A stretch of 64,000 nucleotides of DNA, from contig CANTUV010000026.1 of assembly GCA_947685225.1 (NCBI GenBank), positions 56,629,501 to 56,693,500 of the forward strand, in the 5' to 3' direction. Positions 1 to 11,223 of the stretch are shown here, in pieces. Made by a program: the position numbers and the translations under genes. Under the pieces are notes generated by a model, which was given only the letters and a program-made list of their open reading frames with translations, was not told the DNA's origin and did no database searches. The DNA comes from Garcia nutans. Its lineage: Eukaryota; Streptophyta; Magnoliopsida; Malpighiales; Euphorbiaceae. Every line of letters begins with the position of its first letter. The stretch's first letter is position 1.

Positions 1-54
1 GAAATGGGTTCGGCTGGAGGTTCCAAGTCTAAGGCTGCAGAGGAGGGCTTCTAG
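1..54 (+). CDS. C-terminal tail of an unidentified protein
   Basis: Frame 1 is open from the window edge to a TAG at 52-54. It encodes 17 residues rich in Gly, Ser, Lys, Ala and Glu, ending in AAEEGF. The base composition is much less AT-rich than the sequence after it, which then turns T-rich like a plant 3' UTR. It is probably the last codons of a gene lying to the left, but 17 residues are too few to name it and chance is possible. Confidence 0.3.
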   Translation, partial: EMGSAGGSKSKAAEEGF

Positions 55-900
55 CCTGGTGGTAAATTAGATGATTTTGGTGATTGGTTGATTTTTGATT
101 TTGAAGAGGATATTATTATTTTCTTGCCCTTCGTTTCAGTGCTTATTTTTGGGGAATGACTGCAGATAGGCTTTTATAAGATTAAGATCAAACATAAGTA
201 GCCTCACATATTAAGAAACTGAGCATCGGATGTACAACTGTTATGAGAGAAATAGATGAAATAATGGGGTTCCACTTGACCCCCAAAAAGAAGAAAACAG
301 CATTTACAGCAAGTGGAACTAAATGACTGTACAATTAAAATTCCACATTAACCTTTTGAGGTTGCAAACATGTTTTATGTATTTTCATTTTGCTAAATTC
401 TTTAGGTTTATAGGTTGCTTAGAAATTCACTTTTCCCAATGGAGATGGTAAAAAACTTTACATTTTTCTTCTTGGATTGTTTTGTCGTGATTTGGTAAGG
501 TATTATATGATTTAAGTTCTATTGATTTTGATTTCCATCTTCATTTCATAGTATATCATTATGGTTTGAAAATATAAATTTTAATTAATTTTCTAAATAT
601 TCAATTTTGTTTTTCAGAAATATTTTTAATAAATTTTTTAAATTTCAAATATATTTTTAAACTATTTTTTTTTGGGATGAAACGGCTTATTTAGTTTTTA
701 TATTTTAAAAAATTAAAGTTAATATGATTTTACATTTTTGAAAGCATCATCAACATTTTATTATTTTTGTAGTTATAAAATATCATCAAATAAATAAAAA
801 CACTTTTATTTAATCATTTTAAACCATATTATAATAGCATAATCAAACAATATCATATAAGCTAAATAATTATATAGTTAACAAGATTTTATATGCTATC
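55..900. other. Intergenic, probable 3' UTR then AT-rich spacer
   Basis: The first 400 or so bases are moderately AT-rich and may be 3' UTR of the gene ending at 54. From about 540 the sequence is extremely AT-rich. I see no coding or RNA gene. Confidence 0.4.
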
Positions 901-1502
901 TTAGTCGGTCTCTATATTTTTAGTAATTTTTTTATTTTTATATTTTTAAAAATTAAACTACTTAATCAGTATATTTTAAAAAATTAAACTATTTATTCTT
1001 TTTGTCAATTCCAAAATCGTTAGTCAATGATTTTGTTATCATAAAAAGATTTTTTTATCATTTCTTTATATATATCTATTTTTATTATTTATTAAATCAT
1101 ACCCATTTTTAATTTTATCTATATTTTTATATATTATTTATTATAATTTTATGAATATTATTAAAAATTAATTTTAAATAACTTAAATATATATATTATT
1201 ATTTTAAAGACGATATATATATATTATTTATTTTAATTTTATAAATATTATTTAAAAATAATTTTAAATAATACGAATAATATTTTTTATTATTTTACAA
1301 ATAATTTATAAAATAAAATAAATTAATAAGTAAAAAAGATATATATAAATATATATGATAAATGATAAAAAAAATTATTTTATAATGTAAAAGCCATTAA
1401 CTAACAATTTTAAAATGTAAATGTTGATAAAAAGATTAATAATTTGTTTTTAAAAAAATATAAAAATACAAAAGATAAATATTAAAAATATAAAATCTAA
1501 CT
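901..1502. mobile_element. MITE-like element with long degenerate terminal inverted repeats
   Basis: The left end (901 to about 1090) reads as a diverged reverse complement of the right end (about 1310-1502). Both begin TTAG followed by a T/A-rich run, and share blocks such as ATCGTTAGTCAATG versus ATTGTTAGTTAATG and a TTATCAT..AAAAAGAT segment. The core is almost pure A+T with no coding capacity. This fits a short non-autonomous DNA transposon upstream of EGY2. Low complexity makes the exact ends and the family uncertain. Confidence 0.45.
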
Positions 1503-1883
1503 AATATAATACATAAAATTTCAAAAATTTTATAATTATATAAGCTATCATATAATAATCATATGTTATTAAGCTATGTTATCAATCATTCCTTCTAAAT
1601 ATCTTTTTTTTTTTATTTATTTATGCATGTTAGTAGTTCTCTCACAAGATGCTACAGTCCTAAGCCAGAGGGCCTCGGAACTGGGCCAAAAACCCAAGTA
1701 CTATTTTCAAAGTATATTATCTTAACCAATAATTACGAAAAGAACCAAAAAAAAAAGAAAGAAAAGAAATTAATAATAACAATAATAAGATATTTTTATT
1801 CAAAATCCTGCAAGAGCTCATCACTGTTTGTATATTTCTCTGAATTCGACTATTTTGCTTTTTTTAAAAAATTTAAAAATTGG

Positions 1884-4800
1884 ATGGCAACTCTGACAAG
1901 CTGTAGTTTCAGCAGCGTGAACTTGAGAGTTCGTTCAGGTCCAATTACGGTAAACGATTTCAAGGAGAGAATTTCAACGTTTCAGCTAAGGAAGAAGAAC
2001 AAGAACAAGGCAGCGGTCCCTTTTTCATGCTTCTTCTTGCGTCAAGGAATTTCAAAGAAGGAGCTTTCATTTTCCAATTTTGTTTCAATTAGGTGTTTTA
2101 GTACTAATAACGATAGTCATAACGATGTAGATAATAATAATGACAACAATAACAATAGTGAGAATGATTCTAATCTCAAAACGGCGTCGCGTGAAGATAA
2201 CGATGACAGAGTCGGCGGCAATGACTTTGGGTCCGACAAAGAACCTTCTTCTGTTTCTTCGACGGTACAATCATTCTCTTCTTCTTTATTAACTTTGAAA
2301 TTTCTCGTTATGATGTCTTTTATTCGAATTTCATTTTTAATGATAAATAACTGAATGCTGGAGCTGGTCTTTATTTACTGGAGCTTCTGAAGCTGAAATG
2401 AAACTCTGTGTTTGGTTTAATTAATTTAATTGACAATCTTACCTATTTGTATCCGTATTATGGGCCTGCATATAAGTTTGTATTTATATATGATACCATC
2501 CGAACTATAGTATCGGATTGGTGTATCTTTCGTCCCAACCTACTCACATAATCATTTTTTTTTTTCGTTCGGATGGTAGTTGATATGATGTGACAAGAAG
2601 CAATAATGATACTTGGTATGACGTGACAAGAAGCAATAATAATGACGTTTGAAAAATCAGCTAATCCGAATAGATATGACTCCACATTTGTCCACTGTAT
2701 AAAGGGATGTGCTTCCACAGTTAAAGGGTCTAAAAAATTTTTCTTTCTTCTTATTATAGTTCGATCAATTTGCATGTCTCTGACTTAGACACCAGAGTCT
2801 CTCTATTGGAGTTCGGTTCCTCCTCTGACTTGGCAAGTAGAACAGTCGGAGACAGGAGTACCCGAACTTCTCGATCTGAATGAGAGTCCTCTAGTTCGCT
2901 TTGTCATCATTGGTGCAGTGAGCGTGGACTGGCTGATCTCTGAAGATTGACAACAGGACTTCAAATGCATACTCCAATTCCCAGAATCGTACTCGAACCT
3001 CAAACACCAAGTTGCCTTTACCACCATATACATTCGGACACCACTCAACCCTTAGCATGACAGACCAGCAAACCGAGCATTATATGGTGGAACCTCCCAT
3101 ACTTAAGCCCTTGTCTGCCAATCCAATGGCAGACTCGGCTGGCCCATCCATCCTATTTACCCCTCTAGCACGGATAACAACATCCATATTGTAATCCCCA
3201 ACTCCATCAGAACAAGCAATCAAAGACCTAACCTTGACTCTTAGAGACTTCGCTGCAGCCTTTGGACCACAATCCACTACAAATTCCCCCCTCCCGCAAC
3301 TATAAATTATCGAGCCTTGCCCCTATAACATAACCTCAATCAGGATCAACAGTACAGACTTAGAGAAACCTCTTCAGACACCACAAAATGAGTTCGGAGA
3401 AGACTTCAGTCTCCAGAACATTCAACATCGCACACCCCTCCCTCTCCAATGTTCGCCCCAACCCAAGTCCAAACCAAGGAAAGGAGGTCATGGTCACCGC
3501 TAAGGATGTTAATATCTTGATAGATGATAAAAGCAAGCGCATGCGTAGAGGAACAACATTACAGTATGATGCTACTTTCCGTTCTCCCCTGGGTGCTCTG
3601 TCTAGATCGGTGAATTTCACACACATCCTCCATTTTCCATTACCCTTCTTTACCAAAATCACATTAGATAGCCAATCTGGAAACAACACTTTCTTGATAA
3701 ATCCTGCATGTAAGAGCTTTTCTACTTCTTGTTCTGCGGCTAATTATTTTTCCGGACTCAAATTTTTTTTCTTTTGCTTCACTGGAATAGCCCTGGGGTC
3801 CATATGGAGTTCATGGACCATCAGCTCTGGAGAGATGCCTTCAACATCAGTCGAGTTCCAAGCAAAGACGTCCTGATGCTCAGTCAACACCTTAGTTAAG
3901 GCACTCTCCTTCTCATGCCCCGCATTGTTCGCAATTCTGAAGGTTCTATTTTCGTCTAGTTTTCTTTCTTTGACTTTGAGTCAAGCAAGTCCAAAGAATC
4001 AACTGGGAGTGCTAAGTTCGCATCTTTGAGTAGGACTGCATAAGAATCCCAAGCAATATGTTGGTTCCTTTCAAGACTGCCGGTCCCTTGGGAGTTGGTA
4101 TCTTCATGAGTAGGCTTCGCATTGAAATGCACGCATCCACTCCTACCAGTAATGGGCATCCAAAAATTGCGTTGTAGGCAAGATGCATATCTACTATCAT
4201 GAAACAAGTTCTACAGTTTCGAACTGTTGGGCCGTTCCCCAATTGTATGTCAAGCATGGCAGACCCTACTACCAGCACTGAATGTCCCGATAAACCAACC
4301 AGAGGTGCTATGACCGGCTTTAGAACCGAGGTTGACAAATCGAGCCTCTCATAAGCCTCGAGGGTCAGCACGTTTATAGCGCTACCTGTGTCAACTAATA
4401 TTCTTTGAACCAAATAATCTTGTAGCACGACTTCTACTACCAGTGCATCGGTATGTGGACCTGTAACCTGATATGACTCTTCACGGTGAAAGGTAATTAC
4501 CGGGTTTAAGGACCTCGGGGCTTCTGCAACAGAAAAAACTTCTTTAACTCTCCTTTTCCGCGAGGGTCCAATAATGTCGTAATGTTCGCCCCCAGCTATG
4601 ACATGTATAACTCCAACTGAAACTTTTCTCGATGTCGTAGTATGTTGAGAACTAGGCTCGATCTGACCCTCTTGTTCTGAAGCTGAAGTGACAAACTATT
4701 TTAGCTCTCCCGCTTGGACCAGTCGTTTTATTTCCCTCTTCAACCTGTAATAATCATTAGTCTTATGACCATGGTTCTGATGAAAACTGCAGTATAACTC

Positions 4801-7800
4801 CTGGTTTCAATTTGGGTTATCTTTCATAAGTTCGGGCCAATTGACCTTGGTGTTTTGCTTAAGCCAGCGTAAGATACTCGCTCTAGAAGCTATCAAGGGG
4901 GTAAAATGTTCTGGAGCTTTGGTAATGTGATAAGAGTGGTTTGGATATCGTGGTGGAAGCTACTTCGTCTAATGACTAGAATTTCTCCAAGAGGTATTTG
5001 GCTTAAATTGGTTTGTTGTGTTTGGTTTAAGTTGCTTAGGGAGTTTGGGCTTTTGGGATCCTTCAACAACTAGTGTTTGACTCACACCTGGGTGATTAGG
5101 ATGGAGTTCCTGCCAAACTTTGCTATCTTCATCGGCTTTAATGTATTTGTATGACTGGGCCATAAACTCTATAAAGTTTTGCAGAGGATTTTTACTTAAA
5201 GATCGGGAAAATGGAAGGCACTCCGTATTCCGGATCATCGCTTCAAGCGCGATCTCAAAGTTAACCCTTGGTATTTGGCCCACTGTATCATGAAACCTGT
5301 CAACATACTGCCTCAACGTTTCTTCCTGTTTTTGCACTACCTTGAATAAGTCAGCTGATGCTCAGCCGGGCTTAATGGAAGCCGCAAACTTATTAATAAA
5401 AAGCTCAGTGAATTGAGCGAAGTTATGGATGGAGTACGGTTCGAGGTTCTTATACCACAACTAGACGTTGCCTGTGAAAGTTTTGGGAAACAGCTTATAC
5501 AAGGCAGCATCAGAGGTTGTGAATATAAGGGCAGTGTTGTAAAAGTAATCCACATGCGTTCACAGATCCGATGTTCCATTATACTCCTTCAACGTCGGTA
5601 TTTGGAAGTTCGGATAAACTTCATCAAGGATCTGCTTAGACAAGAGAGAACGGAAATTAGCATCATATTGCTACTTGGAAGTTCGGTATTTCATCAAGAG
5701 AGAAAGGATCCACATGGTTCCTATATGCGTGCGCTTGATTTTATCATCTATCAAGATATTAACATTTTTAGCGGTGACCATGGCCTCCTTTTTCTTGGTT
5801 TGGGCTTAGGTTGGGGCAGACATTGGAGAGGGAGGGGCGTGGGATGTTGAATGTTTCGGAGACTGAAGTCTTCTCCGAACTCGTTTTATGGTGTTTGGAG
5901 AGGTTTCTCTAGGTCTGTACTGTTGATCCCGGTCGAGGTTATGTTGTGGGGGCGAGGCTCAGTATTTATAGTTGCGTGAGGGGGGAAATTTGTAGTGGCT
6001 TGTGGTCCAAAGGCTGCAATGAAGTCTCTGAGAGTTGAGGTTAGGTCTTTGATTGCTTGTTCTGATGGAGTTGGGGATTGCAACATGGATGTCGCCATCT
6101 GTGCTAGAGGGGTAAATGGGGTGGATGGGCCGGCCGAGTCTGCCATTGGATTGGCAGACAAGGGCTTAAGTATGGGAGGTTCCACCATATAATGCTCGGT
6201 TTGCTGGTTGTCTGTCATGTTAAGGGTTGAGTGGTGTCGGGGTGTATATGGTGGTAAAGGCAACTTGGTGTTTGAGGTTCAAGCATGATTCTTGGAATTA
6301 GGGGGTTGCATTTGGAGTCCTATTGTCCATCTTCGGGGATCAGCCAGTCCACGCTCACCGCACCAATGATGACAAAGCGGACTATAGGACTCTGGTTCAG
6401 ATCGAGAAGTTCGGGTGCTCCTATCTTCGACTGTTCTACCTGCCAAGTCTGAGAAGGGATCGGGCTCTAGTGGGGAGACTCCGATATCTAAGTTAGAGAC
6501 ATGCAGATTGACCGAATTATAATAAGAAGAAAAGAAAGTTTTTCAGACCCTTTACCTGTGGGGGCACATCCCTATATATAGTGGACGGATGTAGAGTCAT
6601 ATCTGTTCGGGTCAACTGATTTTTCAGGCGTCATCATCATTGTTTCTTGTCACATCATATCAACTACCGTCCGGATGGAGAAAAGTTCGGTTACGTGAGT
6701 AGATCGGGACGAAAGATGCACCAAAGTCCGGTACTATAGTTCGGGTGGTATCAATATAAACTTTTGAACTAGGTTTTATTTTTTTAATCACAGATACAAA
6801 TTTTACCGGGCGATGTTGTTCTGAAGTTCTAATACAGAATTAGTAGCCCTTGTAATCTTTGTTTCCTTGCACAAGTACTTGGAAATTGAAAGAAAATCAA
6901 TCAGCAATTCATATTCTGTATATGCATTTCTTCAAAATCAACAACTGATTTTATAAATATTTTATGCATGTTTGCCTTGTAATGAAATTGGAATTTTCTT
7001 TAGTTCTTAAATATAGTTGGATTATGCCTTGTAAAACCAAATGCATTTTCACTTCAGATTATGAAAACAAATGGTATATTCTTTCACTTGCAAGTGCTTT
7101 TAAAACACTAGATTTTGGTCAGTGACTCAGTGGTGTAGGAAAGTCTTCAGCAGGATGTCCTGTAATTTTTTGCACCTCCCTTCATTTATTGTTGGTATTT
7201 TAAAGAAAACCTAAAATGCTAGTAAGTTTCAACCCATGTTGCCATTTTGCAGATGTAACAGAGATGATTCATGAAATGGGAAGTTTGCAATATAAAATAT
7301 ACACAAACACATACATTTATACTATATATAGTATTGGACAACTTTGATTTTGATCTGTCAGTGTTTTCCTCCTTCAGCCACCAACTATATCTCCAGTTGG
7401 ACCAGCTTACAACAATTTCCAGGTTGACTCTTTTAAATTGATGGAGCTTCTTGGACCTGAGAAGGTTGATCCAGCTGATGTTAAGCTAATCAAGGACAAG
7501 CTTTTTGGTTATTCAACTTTCTGGGTAACAAAAGAAGAGCCATTTGGAGACTTTGGTGAGGGCATTCTTTTCCTTGGTAATTTAAGGGGAAAGAGAGAAG
7601 ATGTTTTTGCCAAGCTTCAGAATCAGCTGGTTGAAGTCATAGGTGACAAATACAACCTTTTTATGGTGGAGGAACCCAATTCAGATGGGCCAGACCCCCG
7701 GGGTGGGCCACGTGTTAGCTTTGGTTTGCTGCGGAAAGAGGTATCAGAGCCAGGACCAACAACACTTTGGCAATATGTGATTGCTCTTTTACTATTCCTT

Positions 7801-9996
7801 CTAACAATTGGCTCATCCGTGGAGTTAGGAATTGCATCTCAGGTGAGCTAATTGCTTTTATATTTTTCATATCAACCTCTAGATGTTTGTATATATAAGA
7901 TTTTACTGTTACTTGAGATGTATTTGATTATCAACATTTAGTTCATCATTCACCATTGAACTTGTCCTAGCAGATCAATCGCCTTCCTCCAGAGGTAATG
8001 AAGTACTTTACAGATCCAAATAGTGTTGAACCACCAGATATGGAGCTACTATTCCCATTTGTGGAGTCAGCTTTGCCCTTGGCTTATGGTATTTTGGGAG
8101 TCCTGTTATTTCATGTAAGTAATCTCCCTTTCTTTGTCTCCTTTTCTTAGAAAGGTTAAAATGTCTTGATTTGGCTATGCTGTATGAGATCAAGTCGCCC
8201 TTTTCTCATATCAACATGACATGCACATTTTTTTATTATGTTGTGAGTTCTCATGTCATTGTGCTTCTTTAGCATTCTTGCCAACCATTTATGGATCAAT
8301 CTTCTTTCAGTTCTCATCTTTCTAATTAAGTAATGTGGTATTTTTTTTTAACTTTAATATGTGGCTTTCATCCTTTCCTGTGCTAATAAAGCTGGGTTAC
8401 ATGCAGGAAGTTGGGCACGTTCTAGCTGCTTTCCCAAAGAAAATAAAGCTAAGCATTCCCTTCTTTATTCCTAACATTACTCTTGGCAGCTTTGGTGCAA
8501 TCACTCAGGTTAGTCATTTATGGGAAATTTCTGATATGGAACTAATATGTACAATTATTAATTAATTAATTGCTGATTAGCAATTTTGAATCCGTAGTAC
8601 AAATCTATCCTTCCTGATCGGAGTACAAAAGTTGACATTTCACTTGCTGGTCCATTTGCTGGTGCTGCATTGTCTTTCTCAATGTTTGCTGTTGGCCTGC
8701 TGCTCTCATCAAATCCAACTGCTGGAGAATTAGTACAGGTTCCTAGCATGTTGTTTCAAGGCTCTTTGCTTCTAGGACTAATCAGTAGAGCAACTCTTGG
8801 TTATGCGTATGTTTCTTGTGCGTCAATAACTTTTTTTAATTGAAAGAAATATCAGGATGCAAATCACAAAGAGATTCATGGACTCATTGATACTGTTTTC
8901 CTGAAGTATTTGTCTAGCAATAGCTCATCTACAGAGTTGCAGAGTTTCTAACAAATTGCTGTTGTTAATGTGCAGGGCAATGCATGCTGCAACAGTTGCT
9001 ATTCATCCTCTAGTGATTGCAGGCTGGTAGAATTACAATCCTTGAAACTTTCCCTGTTCTGTTATTATATTCTGAAACATGCTTACCATACAATCCACTG
9101 CGATAGGTGTGGCTTAACTACAACGGCTTTTAATATGCTTCCAGTGGGGTGCCTTGATGGTGGAAGAGCTGTACAGGTACTTTTCATTCCTTTTGATGTT
9201 GGCATCATGTAAGCCTGTTGTCTTCCTTTGTTTCATCGACTTCTGTTTCACTTCAGTTTGATGGACAATTAGAAATAGCCATGGAATATAGATGCTTAAC
9301 TTGAACTCGTTCACATGGGAATTCCTGAAATGATGGGACTAACCGATTAAACAATTGGCTATATGTATTGATGGTTCTTAACTTCCATAATTGAGATACA
9401 ATTTTGTTTAAAATCATCTCATATAACTTGATGATTTTCTAACCTTTGATTACATATTTTTGCAGGGTGCTTTTGGAAAAAATGCGCTAGTTGGGTTTGG
9501 CTTGACAACTTACACATTGCTTGGTCTGGGAGTGGTATGTCTAATCTCTATTTTTATCACTCTCTTGTTTAACCTTGATAGCAAAGCTATATGCCATTTG
9601 GTCCTTCACCTTGAATAACCAATATTACACTTTCTTAAATCTTTTTATGCGATTAAAATATCTTTAATTCTTCTGTTGTCAGCTTGGTGGACCATTATCA
9701 CTTCCGTGGGGACTGTACGTCTTGATATGTCAGGTATACAACATAGAATGAAAAAAAACAAACAGTTAAATGTAGATATATGGTGATCCAATATCTAAAA
9801 TCCTTTCTCACAACGCTTTTTGATAACGTATGTTTAGAGGGCTCCAGAAAAACCATGCTTGAATGATGTGACAGAGGTTGGAACGTGGAGAAAAGCGGCT
9901 GTTATCACAGCTATTTTCCTAGTTGTGTTGACACTCCTTCCTGTAGGGGATGAGCTTGCTGAGGAGCTAGGTATAGGTCTTGTAACCACATTTTGA
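1884..9996 (+). CDS. EGY2: EGY2-like chloroplast site-2 protease family protein
   Basis: Ten exons join in phase: 1884-2264, 7378-7842, 7974-8114, 8407-8508, 8598-8806, 8976-9026, 9107-9176, 9466-9534, 9683-9733, 9838-9996, giving 565 residues. EGY proteins are plastid membrane metalloproteases of the S2P family, involved in chloroplast development. Exon 1 is Ser/Asn/Asp-rich and fits a transit peptide plus acidic linker. Exon 2 carries the EGY-typical GNLRG motif. The zinc motif HEVGH lies at residues 329-333 and is split by an intron after the first His. The second S2P motif, NMLPVGCLDGG, lies near residue 467. Several hydrophobic segments follow GPTTLWQY. The start is the ATG opening MATLTSC; an in-frame ATG at 1623 lies in AT-rich leader and is unlikely. 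Intron 1 is 5.1 kb because it holds a retroelement. Length and motifs fit EGY2 (about 556 residues in Arabidopsis). The gene looks intact. Confidence 0.93.
2475..3595 (+). repeat. Left arm of 1.1-kb inverted repeat (LTR, leader, gag start)
   Basis: This segment is the reverse complement of about 5690-6762, with scattered substitutions and small indels, including a gap of about 55 bases near 3545. Shared landmarks include TGATACCA(T/C)CCGAAC, GATATGATGTGACAAGAA, the gag start beginning MPLPPYT, and a stretch ending ATCTTGATAGATGATAAAA. It reads LTR to gag on the plus strand and meets the minus-strand RT fragment tail to tail at about 3595. Confidence 0.8.
2491..2909 (+). repeat. LTR-like segment, left copy
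   Basis: It starts TGATACCATCC and ends GTCATCA, just before a TTGGTGCAGTGAGCGTGG stretch that looks like a degenerate primer-binding site of the TGGCGCC type. It contains a TATA-like TGTATAAAGGGATG. Homology to the right copy extends about 15 bases outside the proposed TG end, so the outer border is uncertain. Confidence 0.5.
3596..3700 (-). pseudogene. Start of Ty3/gypsy reverse transcriptase, cut at an inversion junction
   Basis: The minus strand reads PDWLSNVILVKKGNGKWRM followed by CVKFTDLDRA, the N-terminal fingers of a Ty3/gypsy RT. Homology stops at about 3595 and is replaced by inverted gag leader. The catalytic YxDD part is absent. Confidence 0.75.
4012..4428 (-). pseudogene. Ty3/gypsy aspartic protease fragment
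   Basis: The frame contains ILVDTGSAINVL, the retropepsin active-site motif with the catalytic Asp in DTG, followed by the usual YNAIFGCPLL block about 80 residues later. Order and spacing match the gag-pol protease of plant Ty3/gypsy elements. It lies between gag (higher coordinates) and the RT start (lower coordinates) on the same strand. Confidence 0.75.
4969..6263 (-). pseudogene. Ty3/gypsy gag remnant
   Basis: The frame opens at 6263 with MPLPPYTPRHH and runs about 125 residues of Pro/Thr-rich N-terminal gag to a stop at 5886. Homology then continues in shifted frames. A segment at 5337-4969 contains LRQYVDRFHDT, the type of helix seen in retrotransposon gag capsid domains. Stops and frame changes show it is dead. 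It is mobile-element material inside the EGY2 intron, not a host gene. Confidence 0.7.
5690..6762 (-). repeat. Right arm of 1.1-kb inverted repeat (LTR, leader, gag start)
   Basis: This is the native 5' end of the minus-strand Ty3/gypsy copy and is mirrored at 2475-3595. It continues without a break into the rest of gag (towards 4969), unlike the left arm, so it is taken as the original end. Confidence 0.78.
6367..6753 (-). repeat. LTR-like segment, right copy
   Basis: Read on the minus strand it runs from TGATACCACCC to GTCATCA, followed by ATTGGTGCGGTGAGCGTGG, the probable primer-binding site at about 6349-6366. A TATA box (CTATATATAGGG) lies in the middle. It is the 5' LTR of the minus-strand element. 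No 3' LTR in the same orientation exists in the window. Confidence 0.55.
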
Positions 9997-9999
9997 TGT

Positions 10000-10695
10000 A
10001 TAGTACATATAAATAAAGCCAATTTTGATAAATTAAATTGAGGGAGAAGATCCTTTATCACTAAGGTTCGCCTTGATAGCAGTATGCATTATTTACACTT
10101 AAGTATCGAATTTGCGTCCCAGGTGTTCCATTTTCTTGTATGATTAATAAAAAAAAATTATAGTAGAGTGATGTCAAGAGCATGATGGGTTCAATTTTGT
10201 ATTCGCCATTGTAATATTAACCAATCTTTTTTCGTTTTTTAGGGTTATAGCATCTGGAAAGCATATGTTTGGGCAAAAGTGCCAAAAAGAAAGTTTATCC
10301 AAATATAGTACATAGTCATATTTTCTATTTTCTAGCAATTGTCTAGTATTCTACTAACACGTCAATCCGATAGTCCATCAAATGGAAAGTAAATACCTTT
10401 GCCTTGCTAATTGAGCGACTACATTAGTTAAAAACACCTGTCCATTATAGAATTTTGATCGAAAAGATAAGGCATTTCTCTTTAATTTCTCGGGAAAATG
10501 GGAGTATTTTCTTTTATGGTAGTTTGACTCATGGAATTTTTAATTAGCGATGACGAAACCATCGGCCATGCCAATACAAACGACTTGTCCTCTACTATAA
10601 TTACGGCACTTTTAAATATAATAATAGCTTCTTCGAAGCTTAAACTGATGAAGATGTGGAAGAAAAAGAAGAGCAGCGAAGAAGAAACAAATGAA
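10000..10695. other. EGY2 downstream spacer
   Basis: It holds the likely EGY2 3' UTR, with AATAAA-like signals near 10010 and 10146, then ordinary AT-rich spacer. The last 60 or so bases are Glu/Lys-codon rich (GAAGAAGAAACAAATGAA) and could once have been the N-terminal codons of the SUVR3 relic, now separated from it by a TIR element. That link is only a suggestion. Confidence 0.35.
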
Positions 10696-11218
10696 GGGGG
10701 TGTTTTTTTAAGCTTAAGTTTTTTGGCTTATAAATTATAAGCTGTTTAAAAATAATTTGATGGTAATAAGCGGCTCATAAGCAGTAGATTTATTTACTTG
10801 AGCTGTTAATAAATAATTTATAAGCAGTAAAAATGGTTAAATGATCAAAAAATATATGTATGTTATTAATTAAATAACATTATTTATTTTAATAACTGTT
10901 TAATATATTACATATATAAATATTAATTGAGATTAATATAATTATTTAAAAAATTAAAAAAATTATTTATTTATTTTAAAATTATTTTAGATTATTTAGA
11001 TTAAGGTGTAGTTGAGAAATATTAAAATTATATGAGGCTATATATATAATTTTTTTGGTCAACTTAAAAATTTTTTATAAGGAATTAAAAAAAAAGCTAA
11101 AATTTATAGTTTATTTTAAAATTCCGGAGATAAAACATAATAAATAAATTTAGAAAAATATGTCTTTCCACCGCTGACTCCTTATAAGGAGTTTTGACCG
11201 AGCTTAGGAAACACCCCC
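10696..11218. mobile_element. MITE with GGGGGTGTTT terminal inverted repeats
   Basis: The ends are a perfect 10-bp inverted repeat, GGGGGTGTTT at 10696-10705 and AAACACCCCC at 11209-11218, continued imperfectly by TAAGCT. The 520-bp interior is AT-rich and non-coding. Size and ends suggest a non-autonomous hAT-like element, though no 8-bp target duplication is evident. It ends a few bases before homology to SUVR3 begins. Confidence 0.6.
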
Positions 11219-11223
11219 GAATA

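Larger units (their letters stand above)
2474..6762 (-). mobile_element. Broken Ty3/gypsy LTR element with mirror-image 5' ends, in EGY2 intron 1
   Basis: On the minus strand from about 6762 there is an LTR-like region, a possible primer-binding site, gag, an aspartic protease and the start of reverse transcriptase. At about 3595 the RT frame breaks and the sequence turns into a plus-strand copy of the element's own 5' part, running outward to about 2474 (RT side to LTR side). RT core, RNase H, integrase and a normal 3' LTR are all absent. Gag-protease-RT order is typical of Ty3/gypsy. The element lies wholly within EGY2 intron 1 and antisense to that gene. I found no clear target-site duplication. 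Confidence 0.8.

Noticed and set aside
1623..1883. Upstream in-frame start for EGY2 giving 87 extra residues
   Set aside because: The extra segment is AT-rich, includes a poly-Lys run, and lacks plastid-transit features; MATLTSC at 1884 is the natural start.
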